Below, in pieces: positions 23,039-34,130 of a stretch of DNA of 64,000 nt. The position numbers and the translations under genes are program-made. The stretch covers positions 372,001-436,000 of the forward strand of contig NZ_BDUD01000001.1 in the NCBI RefSeq assembly GCF_003113895.1, in the 5' to 3' direction. A model generated the notes under the pieces. That model searched no databases. It was not told the origin of the DNA and was given only the letters and a program-made list of their open reading frames with translations. Position 1 is the stretch's first letter, and each line of letters opens with the position of its first letter. The DNA is from Nostoc commune NIES-4072 (GTDB lineage: Bacteria; Cyanobacteriota; Cyanobacteriia; Cyanobacteriales; Nostocaceae).

Positions 23039-25609
23039 TTATGCTTGCACGACAAAATCTGATGCACTCAGAGTTGGCGCACCAGTGAGAGTTGCAAATA
23101 GACCGCCGCTACCAAAACCAGCTGCACAGCCATTTTGGTTGTAGAACAACTGCCCACTCACAGCGTCGTAGATAATTTTCGCTGTGCTAGTCGCCCCGGA
23201 ACTGGTGATTTTAAAATCACTGATATTGCTAAAACCTGTTCCTGGAGTTGAAGTAATAGCACTAAAAGTAGTTTTATCTAGGATAATCTTATCAGCTTCG
23301 GAACTGTTGAAATCAGCGTAGGCGTAGCCCGTCGTAGACATCGCATCTACACCAACAGCAGTCACAAAAGCAGCATCGGTGTTGTAAAGGAATCTGTCAG
23401 AACCTACACCACCAATGAGAATATCATTACCTACACCACCCACAAGAGTATCATTGCCCTCTCCACCGATGAGAATATCATCGCCTGACCCGCCCCGCAA
23501 CAGGTCATTGCCACTCAAGCCATTAATGATGTCATTACCTCCTTGACCATTAATCACATCATTGGAGTTGTCAAAACCTGCGATGTTATTGTTTAAATCA
23601 TTGAGGAAGGTGACAGTGTTTTTGTTGAAAATGCTAGCTTGAGTAGAGTTGGCATTAATTACATCAAAGCTATCGGCGATGTTGCTTTGCCCATCAAACT
23701 CTATATTGCCAATCGCAGGGCTTGCTCCAAAAACAGGAAGATTATCGAGGTTTTCTAATTTGAAGTTTTGCAGAATGACTTTGGTAGAAGCCACATTTTC
23801 AAAAGTAACTTCTAAGTTATTACCATTTTGAGTTAATTGCAGATTTTGGGCAGTTAAACCACTACCTGTAAATTGCAAGGTGTCAAAATTTGCAATGACT
23901 TCTGCTGAAGGATTTGTACCTTTACCAACGCCACCAAAATCGGTGATAATGTCATTGCGATCGCCAGAGCGAATAAAAAATTTATCTTGACCGCCGTTGC
24001 CTGTTAGGGTATCGTCACCAGTTAACCCATCGATGATATTGTTGCTTGCTGAACCAAATAAGTTATCTGCGCCAGGAGTTCCAGTTAGGTTGACAGAGGT
24101 GTTGCCATTAGGAATATTCGTTCCCCCAAATACCACATAGCTTTGCCCAGCACCAGCTTTGCCGTTGGCAAAGGCATAAGGTGCCCCAATAATCAGGTCG
24201 TCAATGCTATCGTTGTTGATGTCCCCCGCATTGCTGACTGAGAAGCCTGAGTTGTCATATACTGCAATGCCGTTAATTATAAAGCCATTAGTGCCATTCA
24301 AATCAGAGAGGTTGAGGGTGCCGCCACTGCCCAGATTTGTCCCCCCAAACACTACATAGCTTTGCCCAACAGCATCTTTGCCGTTGAGGGAGGCAAAATT
24401 TGCCCCAATAATCAGGTCGTCAATGCCATCGTTGTTGATGTCCCCCGCATTGCTGACTGAGGAGCCTGATAAGTTATATGGTGCAATGCCGTTAATTTTA
24501 AAGCCATTAGTGCCATTCAAATCAGAGAGGTTGAGAGTGCCGCCACTGCCCAGATTTGTCCCCCCAAACACTACATAGCTTTGCCCAGCAAGAGAGTTGC
24601 CGTTGGGGGAGGCATTAGTCGCCCCAATAATCAGGTCGTCAATGCCATCGTTATTAATGTCCCCTGCATTGCTGACTGAGTAGCCTGAGAAGTCACCTGC
24701 TGCAATGCCGTTGATTTTAAAGCCATTAGTGCCATTCAAATCAGAGAGGTTGAGGGTGCCGCCACTGCCCAGATTTGTCCTTCCAAACACTACATAGCTT
24801 TGCCCAGCAGAATTATAATATGCCCCAATAATCAGGTCGTCAATGCCATCGTTGTTGATGTCTCCCGCATTGCTGACTGAGCGGCCTGAGCTGTCATATC
24901 CTGCAATGCCGTTAATTTTAAAGCCATTAGTGCCATTCAAATCAGAGAGGTTGAGAGTGCCGCCACTGCCCAGATTTGTCCCCCCAAACACTACATAGCT
25001 TTGCCCAGCACCAGGTGCCCCAATAATCAAATCGTCAATGCCATCGTTGTTGATGTCCCCCGCATTGCTGACTGAGTAGCCTGATAAGTTATATGGTGCA
25101 ATGCCCTTAATTTTAAACCCATTAGTGCCATTCAAATCAGAGAGGTTGAGAGTGCCGCCACTGCCCAGATTTGTCCCCCCAAACACTACATAGCTTTGCC
25201 CAGTAAGAGAGTTGCCGTTGGGGGAGGCACCATCTGCATCTGCCCCAATAATCAGGTCGTCAATGCCATCATTGTTGATGTCCCCCGCATTGCTGACTGA
25301 GGTGCCTGAGTTGTCACCTGCTGTAATGCCGTTAATTTTAAAGCCATTAGTGCCATTCAAATCAGAGAGGTTGAGGCTGCCGCCACTGCCCAAATTTGTC
25401 TCCCCAAACACTACATAGCTTTGCCCAGCATAAGAGTTGCCGTTGGGGGAGGCAAGTCGTCCCCCAATAATCAGGTCGTCAATGCCATCGTTGTTGATGT
25501 CCCCCGCATTACTGACTGAGGTGCCTGAGTTGTCACCTGCTGCAATGCCGTTAATTTTAAAGCCATTGTTACCATTCAGATCATTGAGATTGAAGAATGA
25601 ATTAGCCAT
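23039..25609 (-). CDS. FG-GAP/RTX calcium-binding surface protein
   Basis: The 856-residue protein starts with seven FG-GAP repeats (about 1-510). Each has SVSNAGDINNDGIDDLIIG (Ca-binding DxNxDGxxD) followed by GQSYVVFGGTNLGSGG. Seven repeats fit one complete integrin-alpha-like beta-propeller. RTX nonapeptides follow near 525-550 and 690-745 (GGSGDDILIGGEGND), ending FVVQA. It is probably secreted by type I secretion and attached to the envelope or matrix. The propeller repeats are nearly identical in DNA, implying recent duplication or conversion. Residues around 770-780 come from an inserted palindrome. Confidence 0.9.
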   Translation of the reverse strand: MANSFFNLNDLNGNNGFKINGIAAGDNSGTSVSNAGDINNDGIDDLIIGGRLASPNGNSYAGQSYVVFGETNLGSGGSLNLSDLNGTNGFKINGITAGDNSGTSVSNAGDINNDGIDDLIIGADADGASPNGNSLTGQSYVVFGGTNLGSGGTLNLSDLNGTNGFKIKGIAPYNLSGYSVSNAGDINNDGIDDLIIGAPGAGQSYVVFGGTNLGSGGTLNLSDLNGTNGFKINGIAGYDSSGRSVSNAGDINNDGIDDLIIGAYYNSAGQSYVVFGRTNLGSGGTLNLSDLNGTNGFKINGIAAGDFSGYSVSNAGDINNDGIDDLIIGATNASPNGNSLAGQSYVVFGGTNLGSGGTLNLSDLNGTNGFKINGIAPYNLSGSSVSNAGDINNDGIDDLIIGANFASLNGKDAVGQSYVVFGGTNLGSGGTLNLSDLNGTNGFIINGIAVYDNSGFSVSNAGDINNDSIDDLIIGAPYAFANGKAGAGQSYVVFGGTNIPNGNTSVNLTGTPGADNLFGSASNNIIDGLTGDDTLTGNGGQDKFFIRSGDRNDIITDFGGVGKGTNPSAEVIANFDTLQFTGSGLTAQNLQLTQNGNNLEVTFENVASTKVILQNFKLENLDNLPVFGASPAIGNIEFDGQSNIADSFDVINANSTQASIFNKNTVTFLNDLNNNIAGFDNSNDVINGQGGNDIINGLSGNDLLRGGSGDDILIGGEGNDTLVGGVGNDILIGGVGSDRFLYNTDAAFVTAVGVDAMSTTGYAYADFNSSEADKIILDKTTFSAITSTPGTGFSNISDFKITSSGATSTAKIIYDAVSGQLFYNQNGCAAGFGSGGLFATLTGAPTLSASDFVVQA
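23316..23344. repeat. 29-nt REP-like palindrome inside the FG-GAP/RTX gene
   Basis: GCGTAGGCGTAGCCCGTCGT followed by AGACATCGC. It encodes part of VDAMSTTGYAYADFN on the minus strand, where related RTX proteins read VDAIxDFN as I recall them. That suggests an in-frame insertion. Confidence 0.75.
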
Positions 25610-26786
25610 GATTTTCTCCTATGTTTAGTTGTTGGTCAGGGAGTGGGCTTTAAGGTTCTAGGCTTGAAGTTCCGTGTTCCAAGTAGGGGCGCACAGATGT
25701 ACATTGGTGTCAATGAAAAGACAAGGGATAATTGGAGGGAGAGACAAGGGGATAGAGTTTCCCGTTATCCCCTTCGATGACTTGCACTATTTAAGAACTC
25801 TCAATTAACTGCTACTTCCACAACCAGGTAGGCTTTGGGTTTGTAGAATAACCGCTCATTCACAGTATCGTAGACAATGCGATCGCTATTGCTACGCTCT
25901 AAAATTGGACTGCACATGATAATTCGTAATTCGTAATTAAGAAATTTAATTAGGAATTATGTTAGTAGCAGTCTTTGGGTATCATTTAGTCAAAGGACTT
26001 GACTTTTAAATCTTTAAAATACTTTAATATCTTTAAAACACTTAGATACTCTGATGAATATGTAAGTAGTGTCAATAGGCTAAATGTAATTCTGGTAAAG
26101 TTATAGTTAACTTTATAAAGTGCAAAGTAAAGTTTTTGTCTTAGCGTAGCCCATCGGAAATATTGCTCTCTTAAAATTGGTTACGCATCTATCTAAAGAT
26201 ATAAAATTTTGGTGAAAATGAACATAACACGGAGATTTGTCTTTGCCTATTACAATCTCTGCGTCTTCTTTGAGCGCACGGACTTTGAAAGTTTTTTGCC
26301 CCCCAATTTATCAGGTGTTGGGGAGAGCGAAGTTTGTGGGGTAACTCTAGAAGACTTGTGAACACCACCGTAGCCGCTTCAGAGAGAGGAATAGAAGTGA
26401 GATGAGAGTGGATTCGATAATAACGGCGCGTCTGCTATGCACGAAAATTGGTAAGAGAGTTGACCTGGGGAACATCCTAGAGTGAAGATAAAAGGGTTAG
26501 ATATCTTGTCACAGTAGTAAAGGCATCTGATATCGGCTTATTTCCTTGCATTTCCCTACTTTTGGGGTAAACACAGAGGATAAAGGCGATACGTATTAAC
26601 GCGACAAAAAACTAAAAAAAGTACGCACGGATTGCTAAGACGTGCCTGGACGCAGAGGGTTAAATGCGCTATTGCATCCCGATGAAGCGTCAAGAAATAG
26701 CTGATTAAATCAAATTTTAAGCGATTTAATCATATATTTTGTAGCAGATACTTGTGGAAAATAAAATGCTAGGTGTAAATGTTGTT
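25610..26786. other. Long spacer upstream of the FG-GAP/RTX gene
   Basis: About 1.2 kb without a clear gene. It holds the RTX remnant at 25801-25884, an AATTCGTAATTCGTAATTA tract near 25921, and AT-rich promoter sequence before ftrV. I scanned both strands and found no other supported feature. Confidence 0.5.
25801..25884 (-). pseudogene. Remnant of an RTX protein C-terminus
   Basis: The reverse strand reads DRIVYDTVNERLFYKPKAYL and then ends. This resembles the DxIxYDxxxGxLFYN segment near the end of RTX proteins such as the neighbouring gene. It has no start or upstream domains. It may be a decayed duplicate. Confidence 0.4.
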
Positions 26787-27008
26787 ATGAAAGTTGGCGA
26801 TCGCGTCCGCGTTAAAGAATCGGTAGTAGTGTATCATCATCCTGAACATCGGAATCAGCCTTTTGACATCAAAGGCACTGAAGGCGAGGTAGTAGCTATT
26901 GCCACCCAATGGCGAGACAGACCCGTAAGCGCTAATTTGCCGATTGTAGTCCAGTTTAGTAAAAAGTTTAAAGCCCATTTACGCGAAAATGAGTTAGAAG
27001 TCATCTAA
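26787..27008 (+). CDS. ftrV: Ferredoxin-thioredoxin reductase variable chain
   Basis: The 73-residue beta-barrel subunit sits next to the catalytic FTR chain and stabilises it. FTR passes electrons from ferredoxin to thioredoxin in light regulation. MKVGDRVRVKESVVVYHHPE at the start and the closing FSKKFKAHLRENELEVI-like segment are near-diagnostic. ATG 26787 matches known lengths (about 73-75), so upstream ATGs at 26766 and earlier are not used. The catalytic chain is not in the window. Confidence 0.93.
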   Translation: MKVGDRVRVKESVVVYHHPEHRNQPFDIKGTEGEVVAIATQWRDRPVSANLPIVVQFSKKFKAHLRENELEVI

Positions 27009-27013
27009 ATCAC

Positions 27014-27235
27014 TTATCGGCGGCGAAACCACTGAAAAATATTCAGTTCGCCGCGCATTTTTTTAAGCTCTTGGCGATTCTGTTCTGCTGTAGTGTAATA
27101 CCACTCACAATAACGCTGAAACTCTGACCGTGAACGAACTTCGTGGTAGAACTGATGAGTTGTTTGATAAGTGGCAAATGCTTCCTCAACTTGGGGTTGA
27201 GGGGATGGCATAATATAAGGTAAATTTTTAGACAT
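27014..27235 (-). CDS. Conserved-looking hypothetical small protein
   Basis: This 73-residue, helical, Tyr- and Arg-rich protein starts MSKNLPYIMPSPQPQVEEAF and has RYCEWYYTTAEQNRQELKKM in the middle. It ends 5 bp from the convergent ftrV stop. No domain is recognised. The tight convergent packing and protein-like composition support it as real; its function is unknown. Confidence 0.65.
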   Translation of the reverse strand: MSKNLPYIMPSPQPQVEEAFATYQTTHQFYHEVRSRSEFQRYCEWYYTTAEQNRQELKKMRGELNIFQWFRRR

Positions 27236-27242
27236 CTTAAAT

Positions 27243-27291
27243 AAAGTTAGAAGTTAGAAGTTAGAAGTTAGGAGTTAGGAGTTAGGAGTTT
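27243..27291. repeat. Heptamer tract AGTTAGA/AGTTAGG
   Basis: About six to seven direct 7-bp copies (AGAAGTT then AGGAGTT). The short tandem repeat lies between two minus-strand genes. Confidence 0.85.
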
Positions 27292-27333
27292 AGGTAATTA
27301 CTACATTTCATAATTAACAACTCATAACTTTTA

Positions 27334-28125
27334 TTAAATCCAACCGCGTAAACGATAAACTAAAGAACCAATGTACTCTTTTAAAGCGCTGGTAAATTGG
27401 TGCAAGTTATCGGTATCAGGTAATAAATTCAGTATAGCGGCTTTAGGAGTGTTGCCGAGTTCTTGCAGTTCACCCTCACTAACAAGAAAGTCAGTCGGTG
27501 TAGGAATAACATTAATTCCTTGGCGTTGGAAAATCTTAAGCGATCGCGGCATGTGCATTGCAGAAGTGACTAATAATACCTGATGAATGCCACGAGACTC
27601 CAAAATTTTGCGGACATTTACAGCATTTTGATAAGTATTTAGAGATTCAGGTTCTTGGATAATTGCCTCAGATGGAATACCAATAGATGTGAGTATTGTT
27701 GCCATATCTGCCGACTCTGAGGAACCACTACCACGCCAATCGATACGCCCGCCGCTAAGAATGATTATAGGCGCTCTTTTTTGGCGATACAGTTGTGCAG
27801 CATAAATCACGCGATCGCCTGATTCACTCAAATCGACGGTAGGTCTTGGGAAAAAAGCTGATTTGGTTGCGCCACCCAAAACCACAATCGCTTCTGCAAC
27901 TGGTATTTGGGCGAGTGGAAGATTTTGCCATTCTAGCGATCGCACTAATGATTTAGCAATCCAAGCATTACTACAAAATAGCAATAAAGTCAAAGCAAAA
28001 GCAATTGCGATCGCCGCAGTGCGCGGTCGTTTCCACAACGTGACTAATGCTACTACCAAACTCACGCAGGCTAATCCTAGTGGATAAAAAAATAGTGGCA
28101 GTAATTTAGAGAGATATAAAAACAT
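27334..28125 (-). CDS. YdcF/SanA/ElyC-family (DUF218) membrane protein
   Basis: The 263-residue protein has two N-terminal membrane segments (about 5-27 and 32-52) and a DUF218 domain (about 80-250). Motifs are AEAIVVLGGATKS, APIIILSGGRIDW and HQVLLVTSAMHMPRSLKIF. ElyC/SanA relatives act in envelope or lipid-carrier homeostasis; the reaction is unresolved. ATG 28125 (MFLYLSKLLPLFF) is used because the eight extra upstream codons are heptamer repeat DNA. It is a single gene. Confidence 0.85.
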   Translation of the reverse strand: MFLYLSKLLPLFFYPLGLACVSLVVALVTLWKRPRTAAIAIAFALTLLLFCSNAWIAKSLVRSLEWQNLPLAQIPVAEAIVVLGGATKSAFFPRPTVDLSESGDRVIYAAQLYRQKRAPIIILSGGRIDWRGSGSSESADMATILTSIGIPSEAIIQEPESLNTYQNAVNVRKILESRGIHQVLLVTSAMHMPRSLKIFQRQGINVIPTPTDFLVSEGELQELGNTPKAAILNLLPDTDNLHQFTSALKEYIGSLVYRLRGWI

Positions 28126-28260
28126 AGTGGGGAATGGGGAATGGGGCATGGGGCATGGGGAATAGGAGATGAGCGAGATGAGGGAGTAGAGGAAGAACTA
28201 TTGATTATTGACTAATGTCCAATGCCCGATGCCCCATGCCCAATGCCCAATGCCCAATCC
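28126..28260. repeat. Complementary GGGGAATG and CCCAATGC repeat tracts
   Basis: On the left are ATGGGGA/ATGGGGC copies (28126-28160), on the right complementary CCCAATG/CCCATGC copies (28217-28258). The two tracts can fold into one long hairpin between two minus-strand genes. Confidence 0.75.
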
Positions 28261-28767
28261 CTACTTTTCCCAAAACCTGAAATTGATACTACTTCCAGAG
28301 GCGCGACGGTAACGGCGGGCAGTTCTTCTTCTTTGCCGTTTGTTGATCCTGTCGTTCCTTGGTTCAATTTCGCCCTCTTCTAATTCTTCAACTTGCAACT
28401 GAGTTCTAGTTTCTTCCTTACTTCCCCACCAAGCAGTAATCCAGCCTCCAGCTAAAGCGCCTATTCCACCTAGCAAGATACTCATGGGTGCTGGATAGCC
28501 CAAATATACAAAGCCAAGCATGAAAAATAACCAGTATTTCAGTCCTGTATCGACACCATCAGAGGAGGCTACATTTGGTGCCTGGGGGCTATTATCAGTT
28601 ACATTTGTGATCCAACTGAGGATGAAACCGCCCATGATACCTAAAAAGATACTCAGGGCTGGTGAGGAACCGGTCATTATCAATATAAATATTAAAAATG
28701 CCCCAAATAATAACTGAGAAAAGAAGCTGGGAGAAATACTGAAAAGGTCGTTCTTTTTGTCTGCCAT
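28261..28767 (-). CDS. Hypothetical membrane protein
   Basis: The 168-residue protein has four hydrophobic segments in two repeated pairs (about 15-55 and 77-113). Each pair has the pattern PAxSIxLGxxG (SPALSIFLGIMGG and APMSILLGGIGALAGG). The C-terminal tail (about 118-168) is acidic, then strongly basic (NKRQRRRTARRYRRA), and likely cytoplasmic. No known family. The pair symmetry suggests an internal duplication. Confidence 0.7.
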   Translation of the reverse strand: MADKKNDLFSISPSFFSQLLFGAFLIFILIMTGSSPALSIFLGIMGGFILSWITNVTDNSPQAPNVASSDGVDTGLKYWLFFMLGFVYLGYPAPMSILLGGIGALAGGWITAWWGSKEETRTQLQVEELEEGEIEPRNDRINKRQRRRTARRYRRASGSSINFRFWEK

Positions 28768-28797
28768 AGAGTAAAAAAAGGCTATTAACTAATTACT

Positions 28798-28841
28798 AAT
28801 GACGCTCGATAGCGTAGCGTTAACGACGTAGGAGCGTCATT
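28798..28841. repeat. Inverted repeat AATGACGCTC...GAGCGTCATT
   Basis: A perfect 10-bp stem encloses GATAGCGTAGCGTTAACGAC-like sequence. It lies between two minus-strand genes and could act as a terminator or dispersed palindrome. Confidence 0.6.
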
Positions 28842-28846
28842 ACGAA

Positions 28847-30376
28847 TTATTTTAATTGTGCCTGCTGTGGTTGAGTTGTATCCAAAATCTTTACGTAAGG
28901 TTGTTCTTCTTCAGTAAAAGGTTCAGCTTGTTTGATTTGTGAGTCTAATAAATCGGCAGTGGCATCAGCGATATCACCAGTGCGCTTGTTCAGACGCTCT
29001 TTTATAACTTCAAGGGGTGCTGTGCATTGGATAATTTGAAGGGAAAGTTGGTGCTTTGTAGCTTGAGCGATCGCTTCTTGCCGCAACTGCTGGCGATCGT
29101 ACTTGGCATCCAAAATCACCGGAAAACCTTGTTGAGCTAGGATAATTCCCAATTCCAAGAGCCGTGTGTAAGTTTTTGCGGTCATCTCAGGGGTATACAA
29201 ATCATCGCCACCTTTTTCCCACAGGGGAATTCCCCCTAAATGTTTCCGCACCGCATCAGAACGCAGGTGAATTGCTCCTAGTTGACGCGCTAAATGCCTT
29301 GCTGTGGTACTTTTACCAGAACCCGACAACCCCGACATCAAAATTACTTCTCCCAGCTTTGGTTTAGTATATTCCCAAGCCTGTTTATAATACTCACCAG
29401 CAGTTTTTGTCGCTTCTTCCTTTACCGTCGCAGGTACACTCGGATCGTCTAGCAAAAATGAAGTCACCTTGGCTCGAACATAAGCTTGACGGCTTAAATA
29501 CAAAGGTAGTACCTGTAAGCCTTCCCAATCTCCAGTTTGCTCTATGTATGAATTCAAAAAGGCATTACCTAAGTCTTTACGCTGCCGCGCTTCTAAATCC
29601 ATCACCGTAAATGCTACATCGTACATCACATCGACAAAGCGAAACGGCTCATTAAACTCAATGCAATCGAACAGCAAGATTTTATCGTGCCACAAAGCAA
29701 TATTTCTCAGGTGTAAATCTCCGTGACATTCACGAATATAGTTGTTGTGAATTCTGCTTGCAAATAATTCTGCACGTTCAGCAAAAAAGTTATCTGTATA
29801 TTGCTTCGTTTCTGTAAATTGCGCCTGTGTTTGGGGCCCACCAATATACTTTTCAGTTTGCTGATAATTTTCGTCAAATGCAGCTCTGACTTTTGGAACT
29901 TCACCAAAACTGCGAATATAATCATTCGTCTGTGCTTCGGCATGATATTGAGCCACCACCCGTCCCAACTCCTCTAGGTGTGTCTCATTTAATTTTCCCT
30001 GTTCAAAAAGTGTACTTAATAGCGACTCTTGCGGAAACTGTCGCATCTTTAGTACATATTCTACAGCCTCGTCAGTTCCTCCTAAATGGTATTGTTCGCC
30101 TATCAAGCTTATGGGCAAAACTTCTAAATACAGTTCACCTGCTCCCCGTTGATTCAATCGCAACTCTTCCTGAGAAAAATGTTGCCGCTTCTCTAAGGTG
30201 GAAAAGTCTAAAAAACCAAAATTCATCGGTTTTTTCAGCTTATAGGCGTAATCCCCAGTCAGCAGCACATAAGAAATGTGGGTTTGAATTAATTGAATAG
30301 GTTCTGTTACCGAATGGGGATAAAATCCAGGCTGCAACATTTGCTGAATTAAAGCTGGAAGAGTCGCTTCTGTCAT
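28847..30376 (-). CDS. APH-like kinase fused to P-loop ATPase domain
   Basis: The 509-residue protein has an N-terminal aminoglycoside-phosphotransferase-like fold (about 25-310). It shows the Brenner-type HGDLHLRNI catalytic motif near 216 and LFDCIEFNEPFRFVDVMYD for metal binding. The C-terminal AAA/zeta-toxin-like kinase domain (about 340-505) has the P-loop GLSGSGKSTTARHLA. This two-domain arrangement recurs in bacteria as a gene of unknown substrate. Drug resistance is not implied. Confidence 0.85.
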   Translation of the reverse strand: MTEATLPALIQQMLQPGFYPHSVTEPIQLIQTHISYVLLTGDYAYKLKKPMNFGFLDFSTLEKRQHFSQEELRLNQRGAGELYLEVLPISLIGEQYHLGGTDEAVEYVLKMRQFPQESLLSTLFEQGKLNETHLEELGRVVAQYHAEAQTNDYIRSFGEVPKVRAAFDENYQQTEKYIGGPQTQAQFTETKQYTDNFFAERAELFASRIHNNYIRECHGDLHLRNIALWHDKILLFDCIEFNEPFRFVDVMYDVAFTVMDLEARQRKDLGNAFLNSYIEQTGDWEGLQVLPLYLSRQAYVRAKVTSFLLDDPSVPATVKEEATKTAGEYYKQAWEYTKPKLGEVILMSGLSGSGKSTTARHLARQLGAIHLRSDAVRKHLGGIPLWEKGGDDLYTPEMTAKTYTRLLELGIILAQQGFPVILDAKYDRQQLRQEAIAQATKHQLSLQIIQCTAPLEVIKERLNKRTGDIADATADLLDSQIKQAEPFTEEEQPYVKILDTTQPQQAQLK

Positions 30377-30413
30377 CTCTGTCCTCTGCGCTCTCTGCGC
30401 CTCTGCGGTTCAA

Positions 30414-30443
30414 ATACAAAAAAACCAGGAGTTTCCCCCTGGT
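30414..30443 (-). terminator. Terminator of rplY
   Basis: On the minus strand, ACCAGG...CCTGGT is followed by a run of seven or more T. It lies 33 bp after the rplY stop. Confidence 0.85.
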
Positions 30444-30475
30444 GTCATCAAAAATTATTACACAGTTTACCTAGC

Positions 30476-31081
30476 TTAAGAAGCTGCCTCAGTTTCAGTT
30501 TCTGTCCCAGCATCTTCAGCGCTAATTTGTGGTGGCAAAACGCTGACAACAAGTCGCTCTGATTCAGCTAGAGGTGTTACACCTTCAGGAAAGGGTATAT
30601 CACTAATACTCAAGCTGTCTCCTATATGCAGGTTAGAGACATCGATTTCAATTACATCTGGGATGTTTTCTGGCGCACAAGTCACTTGCAATTCAGTGAT
30701 TACGGTGTCTAACACACCACCTTCTTGTTTAACACCAACAGCAGTTCCCACAAAACGCAGACGAACTTCTACAGTGGTGTTGCCATGGCCAGCAACTGCG
30801 AAAAAGCTGAGGTGGTAAGGCGTACCTTTTGCTGGATGGATCTGAAGTTCCCGCAGCAAGGTTTTGCCACGCCAAGGTGCATCAGCAATATTCAACTCAA
30901 TCAAGGTATTGTTGACAGAAGCTCTTTTGAGCAAACGCTCAACAGTTTTGGCCTCAATGGTCAAAGAAATAGATTCTGTACCCTTATGACCATACAAATT
31001 GGCAGGTATCAGTCCAGCACGGCGCAAAGCTCTTGGCTTGCTGCCTTCTGGACGTTTTTGAGATTCGACTGTAATAGCCAT
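30476..31081 (-). CDS. rplY: Ribosomal protein L25 / general stress protein Ctc
   Basis: The 201-residue protein binds 5S rRNA in the large ribosomal subunit. The L25 domain is at about 5-92 ([40 protein letters not shown]). The C-terminal TL5/Ctc domain is at about 100-185 ([20 protein letters not shown] and [16 protein letters not shown]). The long Ctc-type form is usual in cyanobacteria. It lies 76 bp downstream of purA, with a heptamer repeat in the gap, so partial cotranscription is possible. Confidence 0.95.
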   Translation of the reverse strand: MAITVESQKRPEGSKPRALRRAGLIPANLYGHKGTESISLTIEAKTVERLLKRASVNNTLIELNIADAPWRGKTLLRELQIHPAKGTPYHLSFFAVAGHGNTTVEVRLRFVGTAVGVKQEGGVLDTVITELQVTCAPENIPDVIEIDVSNLHIGDSLSISDIPFPEGVTPLAESERLVVSVLPPQISAEDAGTETETEAAS

Positions 31082-31096
31082 AGAAGTTGTCCTTTG

Positions 31097-31136
31097 TCAT
31101 TAGTCATTAGTCATTAGTCATTAGTCATTAGTCATC
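31097..31136. repeat. TCATTAG heptamer tract
   Basis: About five perfect 7-bp direct repeats lie between purA and rplY, just upstream of the rplY start region. Confidence 0.9.
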
Positions 31137-31157
31137 AGCAAAGGACTAATGGTCGAT

Positions 31158-33020
<1,863 letters not shown>

Positions 33021-34130
33021 TTAAATATCGGTAGTACTGTTGAGTGCAATGTACTGGCTATTGTTTTCTCGAAACTGGGCATCTTCATCGTTGTAAAAAA
33101 ACGACAAGAGAACAAATCGTTGACCACTGATGACAGGAGTGGCTTCATGAAGTAATGAGCAAGAAAAAATTAACGCTTCTCCTGTATTTGGACAATAAAG
33201 TTGAGATCCGTACTCTGGAAACCGTAAGTAGCCACCTTCATAAGAGCCAGTGTTGAGATTCAGTGACATAGCAAACCTCCGGTGAGCCGTACCTTTAGTT
33301 GTGTTATCGCGGTGGCGACTAAAGAAAGCTTGTTCCGTTGCTTCGTAACAAGCTACTACTTGGCGTTCAAAGCGAGTAATGCTAAACTGAAATGCTTTCT
33401 CAATCTCTGGCTTGACTCTGCGAACAATGCGTTGATTAATTTGCTGTAATAGTTGAGGATCTGAAATGAAATAGTCTCGACGTTTTTTAAAACTGTAGTC
33501 GTAAACCCCTACTGTTTTCCCGTCAATTTGTCGCATGAAGCCAGAATCTTGACCACCATCTGCTAAGTACAGATCGATCAAATTCTGGCAGAAGCTTGGC
33601 TCTAATACATTGGGTATGAAAAGCACAGGTGCAAGTTTTGGGGCTAGGCTAGTTGGTGGTATAGCAGGTAAACCTTTAATAAACTCGAAAACTTGCTCTA
33701 CAGGATTAGCAACAGCTAGGGCATGAATAACTTGTAGGACTCGTAAATTTTCATCTAAAATAAAAATTTTTGGTTGATATTGCAATCCGCTACCTGCTGG
33801 ATTATCGGGTTGACAAACACCATATTGGATGCTAGCCTCTCGCTTAAAATCCCACAAGAACTTGAAATAAGTCTTATTCTCAACTAATTCTGCCAAGAAA
33901 GTATCATCTGAGTCTATACTGACACCAAAGAATGGGGCTTGGTACGAAGCTAATTGGTTTTGGCGAGTACAGAATTGATTGAGAATTTCACGAATCCGAT
34001 TATTTTTAGTACTGCCGAAAAAAAACAAAATCACACGATATCCACCAACTGAATTGAAATGGAAGGTCGGGTTTGAGGTCGAGGGAAGGATAAACCAAGG
34101 AACGGGGTCGCCAACAGTAAGAGATAACAT
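33021..34130 (-). CDS. Cys-less peroxiredoxin fold fused to 2OG-Fe(II) oxygenase
   Basis: The 369-residue protein begins with a thioredoxin/peroxiredoxin-like domain (about 1-155: VGDPVPWFILPS; VILFFFGSTKNNRIREIL). The peroxidatic Cys loop has no Cys. A prolyl-4-hydroxylase-type domain (about 165-350) has Fe ligands H273 and D275 (SRHRDN) and H328 (LLHEATPV), plus R338 for 2-oxoglutarate. It may hydroxylate a protein or peptide; the substrate is unknown. The GTAHRRFAMSLNLN stretch is typical of P4Hc proteins. It is a single gene, not in an obvious operon. Confidence 0.85.
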   Translation of the reverse strand: MLSLTVGDPVPWFILPSTSNPTFHFNSVGGYRVILFFFGSTKNNRIREILNQFCTRQNQLASYQAPFFGVSIDSDDTFLAELVENKTYFKFLWDFKREASIQYGVCQPDNPAGSGLQYQPKIFILDENLRVLQVIHALAVANPVEQVFEFIKGLPAIPPTSLAPKLAPVLFIPNVLEPSFCQNLIDLYLADGGQDSGFMRQIDGKTVGVYDYSFKKRRDYFISDPQLLQQINQRIVRRVKPEIEKAFQFSITRFERQVVACYEATEQAFFSRHRDNTTKGTAHRRFAMSLNLNTGSYEGGYLRFPEYGSQLYCPNTGEALIFSCSLLHEATPVISGQRFVLLSFFYNDEDAQFRENNSQYIALNSTTDI

